Source: Sphingobium sp. (GTDB lineage: Bacteria > Pseudomonadota > Alphaproteobacteria > Sphingomonadales > Sphingomonadaceae). Taken from it: a DNA stretch of 64,000 nt. Positions within the stretch are counted from its first letter, which is position 1; every line of letters begins with the position of its first letter. The translations under genes were made by a program, and so were the position numbers. Below the pieces are notes generated by a model, which was not told the DNA's origin, did not search any database, and saw only the letters and a program-made list of their open reading frames with translations. This document shows, piece by piece, positions 61,724 through 64,000 of the stretch. The stretch is taken from contig JALCRK010000002.1 of NCBI GenBank assembly GCA_022652485.1, forward strand, positions 106,781 to 170,780, given 5' to 3'.

Positions 61724-62622
61724 TCATGCCTTGCGGAGCAAGGCCTCGTCCCGGCTGCCGAGCTGCCGGGCAAGGTTGGCCACCATGGCTTCGCAGGAGC
61801 ATTGCCGCAGGTCATCGTTGAAATCGCCAAGGATCGGCATGAGCGGGATCACCTCGATGCCCGAAGTGGCGCAGCGCTCGGCGATGGCGGCAAAAGCTGC
61901 CTCGCCGGCCTTGTCGCGATCGCGGGCGATATAGAGGCGGCTCACACCCGTCGGGAACAGGAAAGCTGCCAGGTGCGCGGACGACGTACAGGCCGCGAGA
62001 GGCATGGCCGGCAGGCATGCACGCAAGGAAAGCATGGTCTCGATGCCTTCGCCGATGATCATTTGCTCCGTCGGCACGCCAAAGCGGACGGCATGGCCGA
62101 GAATGGCGCCCATGGTCTTTCTCGGATCGGCAACAGGCGCCTTGCCCTTGCCGGACGGGTCGAGCCAGGTGCGATGAACACCGGTGATCGCGCCCGCATT
62201 GTCAGTGACCGCAGCGATCAGGGCTGGCCAGCGCGTCGGCGTGCCGGGTGCGTCGTCACGGGACGGCCGGTAATGACAGCCGGGATGGAACCGCAGGGCC
62301 GTGAGGTCGGCGCCTGCTTCAAGGCCCCGGGACTTTAGGTAAGCTTGCGCGAGGGTGCCAGCGATCGGACGGGTGCTCGACCAAAGCCGCACGGCCGCGT
62401 CTCGGTGGCCTGGATTGGTGCCACTCAGCCCGAAAGGACGAGGTCGCGGCACAGGGGCTGTAGTTTCCGGCAGGGAGAGAAAGCGGCGGGCCTCGCTCAG
62501 GGTCTCCCGCATGCCGGCGGCCCGAACCGAGCGACCGATAATGTCGAGCAAGTCGCCATGGTCGCCGGTGGCGGCGTCGGTCCATTTGCCGGCGGGGCCT
62601 TTCTCGCCATCGACCAGGCGGA
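61724..62622 (-). pseudogene. Toprim-domain protein (DUF7146 type), N-terminally truncated
   Basis: The frame keeps NARRYVRLVDGEKG, GKWTDAATGDHGDLLDIIG, QAYLKSRGLEAGADLTALRFHP and the toprim segment MIIGEGIETMLSLRACLP, then YIARDRDKAGEAAFAAIAERC. Its true start is missing: upstream of about 62622 the sequence is parB and the frame soon meets a stop. Translation could begin at ATG 62551, giving 275 residues. The missing part is the zinc-finger-like N-terminus of about 40 residues. Confidence 0.75.
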
Positions 62623-63707
62623 CATACCGGCGGGCGTTCCAGCAGCAGGGCCAGCTCCTCGTCGATCGCGGTCAGCCGCTGTTCGACCTCATCCGGGAGC
62701 TCGGAGACACGCTCGTAGTCGTTTTCGATACCCGCAGCTTCGGCCTGCAAGGCTTCGACCCGGGCCTGTTCTTCGTCGGTGAGCCCAGCGGCCGTGCCGG
62801 TGATGACGCGCATGCCGTCGCGGTAACCCCAGGGGAAATCAACGGCCGCTGCTGCCCATTTCCACCCGTCAGCCTCGAACCGGGCCGCCTCTGCCTGCAA
62901 GCGGTCGGCGACCAGCGTGTCGAGCAGGTGCACGTCCTGCAGCCAGCCCCCGTGGTCATCCTCGAACAAGTCGCGCATGACGCTGCCACCCGCAGCCACA
63001 TAGGCATCGAGCGTGACGAAGCGGACCCGCTTGTCGGAGGCGCGCACGGTATCTTCGGTCAGACGCGAGCGGATATAAGCGGGGGAACGGTTGAAGCTGT
63101 GCGCCAGCATCTCCCAGACCTGTTCCTGCCGTTCGTGATCCTCGCAAACCGAGAAGGCCATGAGCTGGTCGAGAGTCATGCTGTCATCGGCATAGATCGC
63201 GTGCAGCCGGGGCGAGACTGCCGCAAGCTTGAGCCGCTGGCGCACGACAGCCGACGTCACCATGAAATGGGCGGCGATGTCCTCGAGCCCCAGGCCCTGA
63301 TCGCTCAGCACCTGCATGGCGCGAAACTGGTCGAGGGGGTGCAACTGTTCGCGGTGGGTGTTTTCCGCCAGCGAGTCTTCTTCCGCAGAAATGTCGCTGC
63401 CCTCGCGCACCACGCAAGGGACGGGCTGGGTTTTCGCCATGCGCTTCTGCTTCACCAGCAGCTCGAGGGCGCGGAAGCGGCGGCCGCCCGCAGGCACTTC
63501 GAACAGGCCGGTTTCCTTGCCGTCATCGTCAAGCTGGGGGCGGACATTGAGGCTCTGGAGCAGGGTGCGCCGGGCGATGTCCTCGGCCAGCGCCTCGATC
63601 GAGACGCCGGTCTTGACCCGCCGGACATTGGCCTGGCTCAGGACCAGCTGGTTGAAGGGAATGTCGCGCGACTGCGACAGGATGATCTTGGAAGCAGCAC
63701 TTGCCAT
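62319..63707 (-). CDS. ParB/RepB/Spo0J-type partition protein, C-terminally truncated
   Basis: The protein starts at ATG 63707 (GGAGA upstream) with MASAASKIILSQSRDIPFNQ. It has the ParB N-terminal nuclease-like domain (GVSIEALAEDIARRTLLQSLNV, VPAGGRRFRALELLVKQKR, SLAENTHREQLHPLDQFRA) and the helix-turn-helix (DIAAHFMVTSAVVRQRLKL). After residue 361 (LALLLERPP) the family sequence ends and the frame runs on through the toprim gene in a wrong frame as an R/P-rich tail. So the C-terminal half of the protein is lost. Confidence 0.85.
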   Translation of the reverse strand: MASAASKIILSQSRDIPFNQLVLSQANVRRVKTGVSIEALAEDIARRTLLQSLNVRPQLDDDGKETGLFEVPAGGRRFRALELLVKQKRMAKTQPVPCVVREGSDISAEEDSLAENTHREQLHPLDQFRAMQVLSDQGLGLEDIAAHFMVTSAVVRQRLKLAAVSPRLHAIYADDSMTLDQLMAFSVCEDHERQEQVWEMLAHSFNRSPAYIRSRLTEDTVRASDKRVRFVTLDAYVAAGGSVMRDLFEDDHGGWLQDVHLLDTLVADRLQAEAARFEADGWKWAAAAVDFPWGYRDGMRVITGTAAGLTDEEQARVEALQAEAAGIENDYERVSELPDEVEQRLTAIDEELALLLERPPVCPPGRWRERPRRQMDRRRHRRPWRLARHYRSLGSGRRHAGDPERGPPLSLPAGNYSPCAATSSFRAEWHQSRPPRRGRAALVEHPSDRWHPRASLPKVPGP

Positions 63708-63863
63708 GTCAGGTCTCCGGTGGCGGACCGCCGGGAGCCTCTCTCCCAGCCCCTGGCCCGTCACGAAGCTCCCGGCTTCCCTTTCCCTCTATGGGGCGGG
63801 CGCCGCCTGTCCGGGGACGGCGACGCCCTTGCCCTGATTCCGCCGTTAGCCCGCGCGGCGACC

Positions 63864-64000
63864 TCACGCCGCCCGGGCGAGGTCGAGCGCCTCCTCTTCC
63901 GCCCGTCCGAAGGCGAGGAGGAAGTCCGCGGCCTTCGAGGCGGCACTTGCGGCCCGCACGATGGCGCGGTTGTCCTCGCGCAGGATCGCCAGTAATCGCG
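63864..64000 (-). CDS. ArdC-like zincin metallopeptidase, C-terminal end (runs off window)
   Basis: The reverse frame ends at TGA 63864-63866 and gives 44 residues: RLLAILREDNRAIVRAASA, ASKAADFLLAFGRAEEEAL, DLARAA. The segment LREDNRAIVRAASAASKAADFLL is the typical end of ArdC-type (DUF1738) single-strand DNA-binding metallopeptidases of plasmids. The metal site would lie outside the window. It lies upstream of parB on the same strand; a 9-bp inverted repeat GCCGGGAGC (63730-63738 and 63768-63776) separates them. Confidence 0.7.
   Translation of the reverse strand, partial: RLLAILREDNRAIVRAASAASKAADFLLAFGRAEEEALDLARAA

Overview
The window is high-GC chromosomal DNA from an alphaproteobacterium, most probably of the Sphingomonadales. 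The evidence is the gene content: EipA (DUF1134), an ATP12-type F1 chaperone, a ubiquinol-cytochrome c chaperone, PduO-type adenosyltransferase next to hbd, BamE, Lnt-metK-trmB, and a plasmid/ICE-type block (ParB, toprim, DUF2493, ArdC-like) typical of sphingomonad mobile elements. No rRNA, tRNA or CRISPR array was found.

Layout. (1) 1-15.7 kb is housekeeping DNA: the start of an HNH endonuclease, gluQ, a twin-helix protein, cobalamin adenosyltransferase, hbd, bamE, cytochrome bc1 chaperone, YceD/DUF177, eipA, a CorA/ZntB transporter, siroheme synthase N-domain, lysA, a small lipoprotein, argH, a TlpA lipoprotein, fluC, an RluA-type synthase, a HAD phosphatase and ATP12. (2) 15.7-42.6 kb is a large, apparently undescribed catabolic island of about 24 genes. 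It has a luciferase-like two-component flavin monooxygenase with its flavin reductase and a catalytically degenerate RibBA-like protein, three amidohydrolases, an FAH-type hydrolase, two SDRs, an MFS carrier, a CoA ligase, a CaiB CoA-transferase, a hydratase-2, a crotonase, a pair of acyl-CoA dehydrogenases and four carbon-carbon lyases (two CitE-like, one PEP-mutase/ICL-like, one citryl-CoA-lyase-like). One IclR regulator sits inside it. (3) 42.6-46.8 kb is a MarR-controlled tyrosine/homogentisate operon (hppD, a VOC protein, fahA, maiA) with no hmgA. (4) 46.8-52.1 kb is housekeeping again: DedA-like protein, lnt with an unusual in-frame insertion, metK, a secreted protein, trmB. (5) 52.2-64 kb is a decayed integrated mobile element: a truncated integrase beside trmB, a SulP transporter, a copper uptake/delivery set (DUF2946, DUF2244, PCu(A)C, SCO, TonB-dependent copper receptor, TonB), and then DUF2493, truncated toprim, truncated parB and the end of an ArdC-like gene.

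The most notable observation is regulatory. Seven promoter sites in the catabolic island carry two degenerate 14-bp palindromes (TTCAT-N4-ATGAA type) whose starts are exactly 20 bp apart. They sit in the upstream regions of the main transcription units, including both long reverse-strand operons, the MFS-FAH-RibBA-monooxygenase operon and the divergent regions around the amidohydrolases and flavin reductase. This is what one expects for a single IclR-type regulon. It binds the whole region into one pathway: import by the MFS carrier, oxygenation, hydrolysis, CoA activation, beta-oxidation and lyase cleavage to central metabolites. The substrate cannot be read from the sequence.

Other points of interest are a 93-residue insertion in Lnt built on a 7-residue/21-bp repeat, a deletion that joined parB to the toprim gene at a short shared sequence, loss of catalytic acidic residues in the RibBA-like protein, and a VOC protein in an operon that lacks homogentisate dioxygenase.
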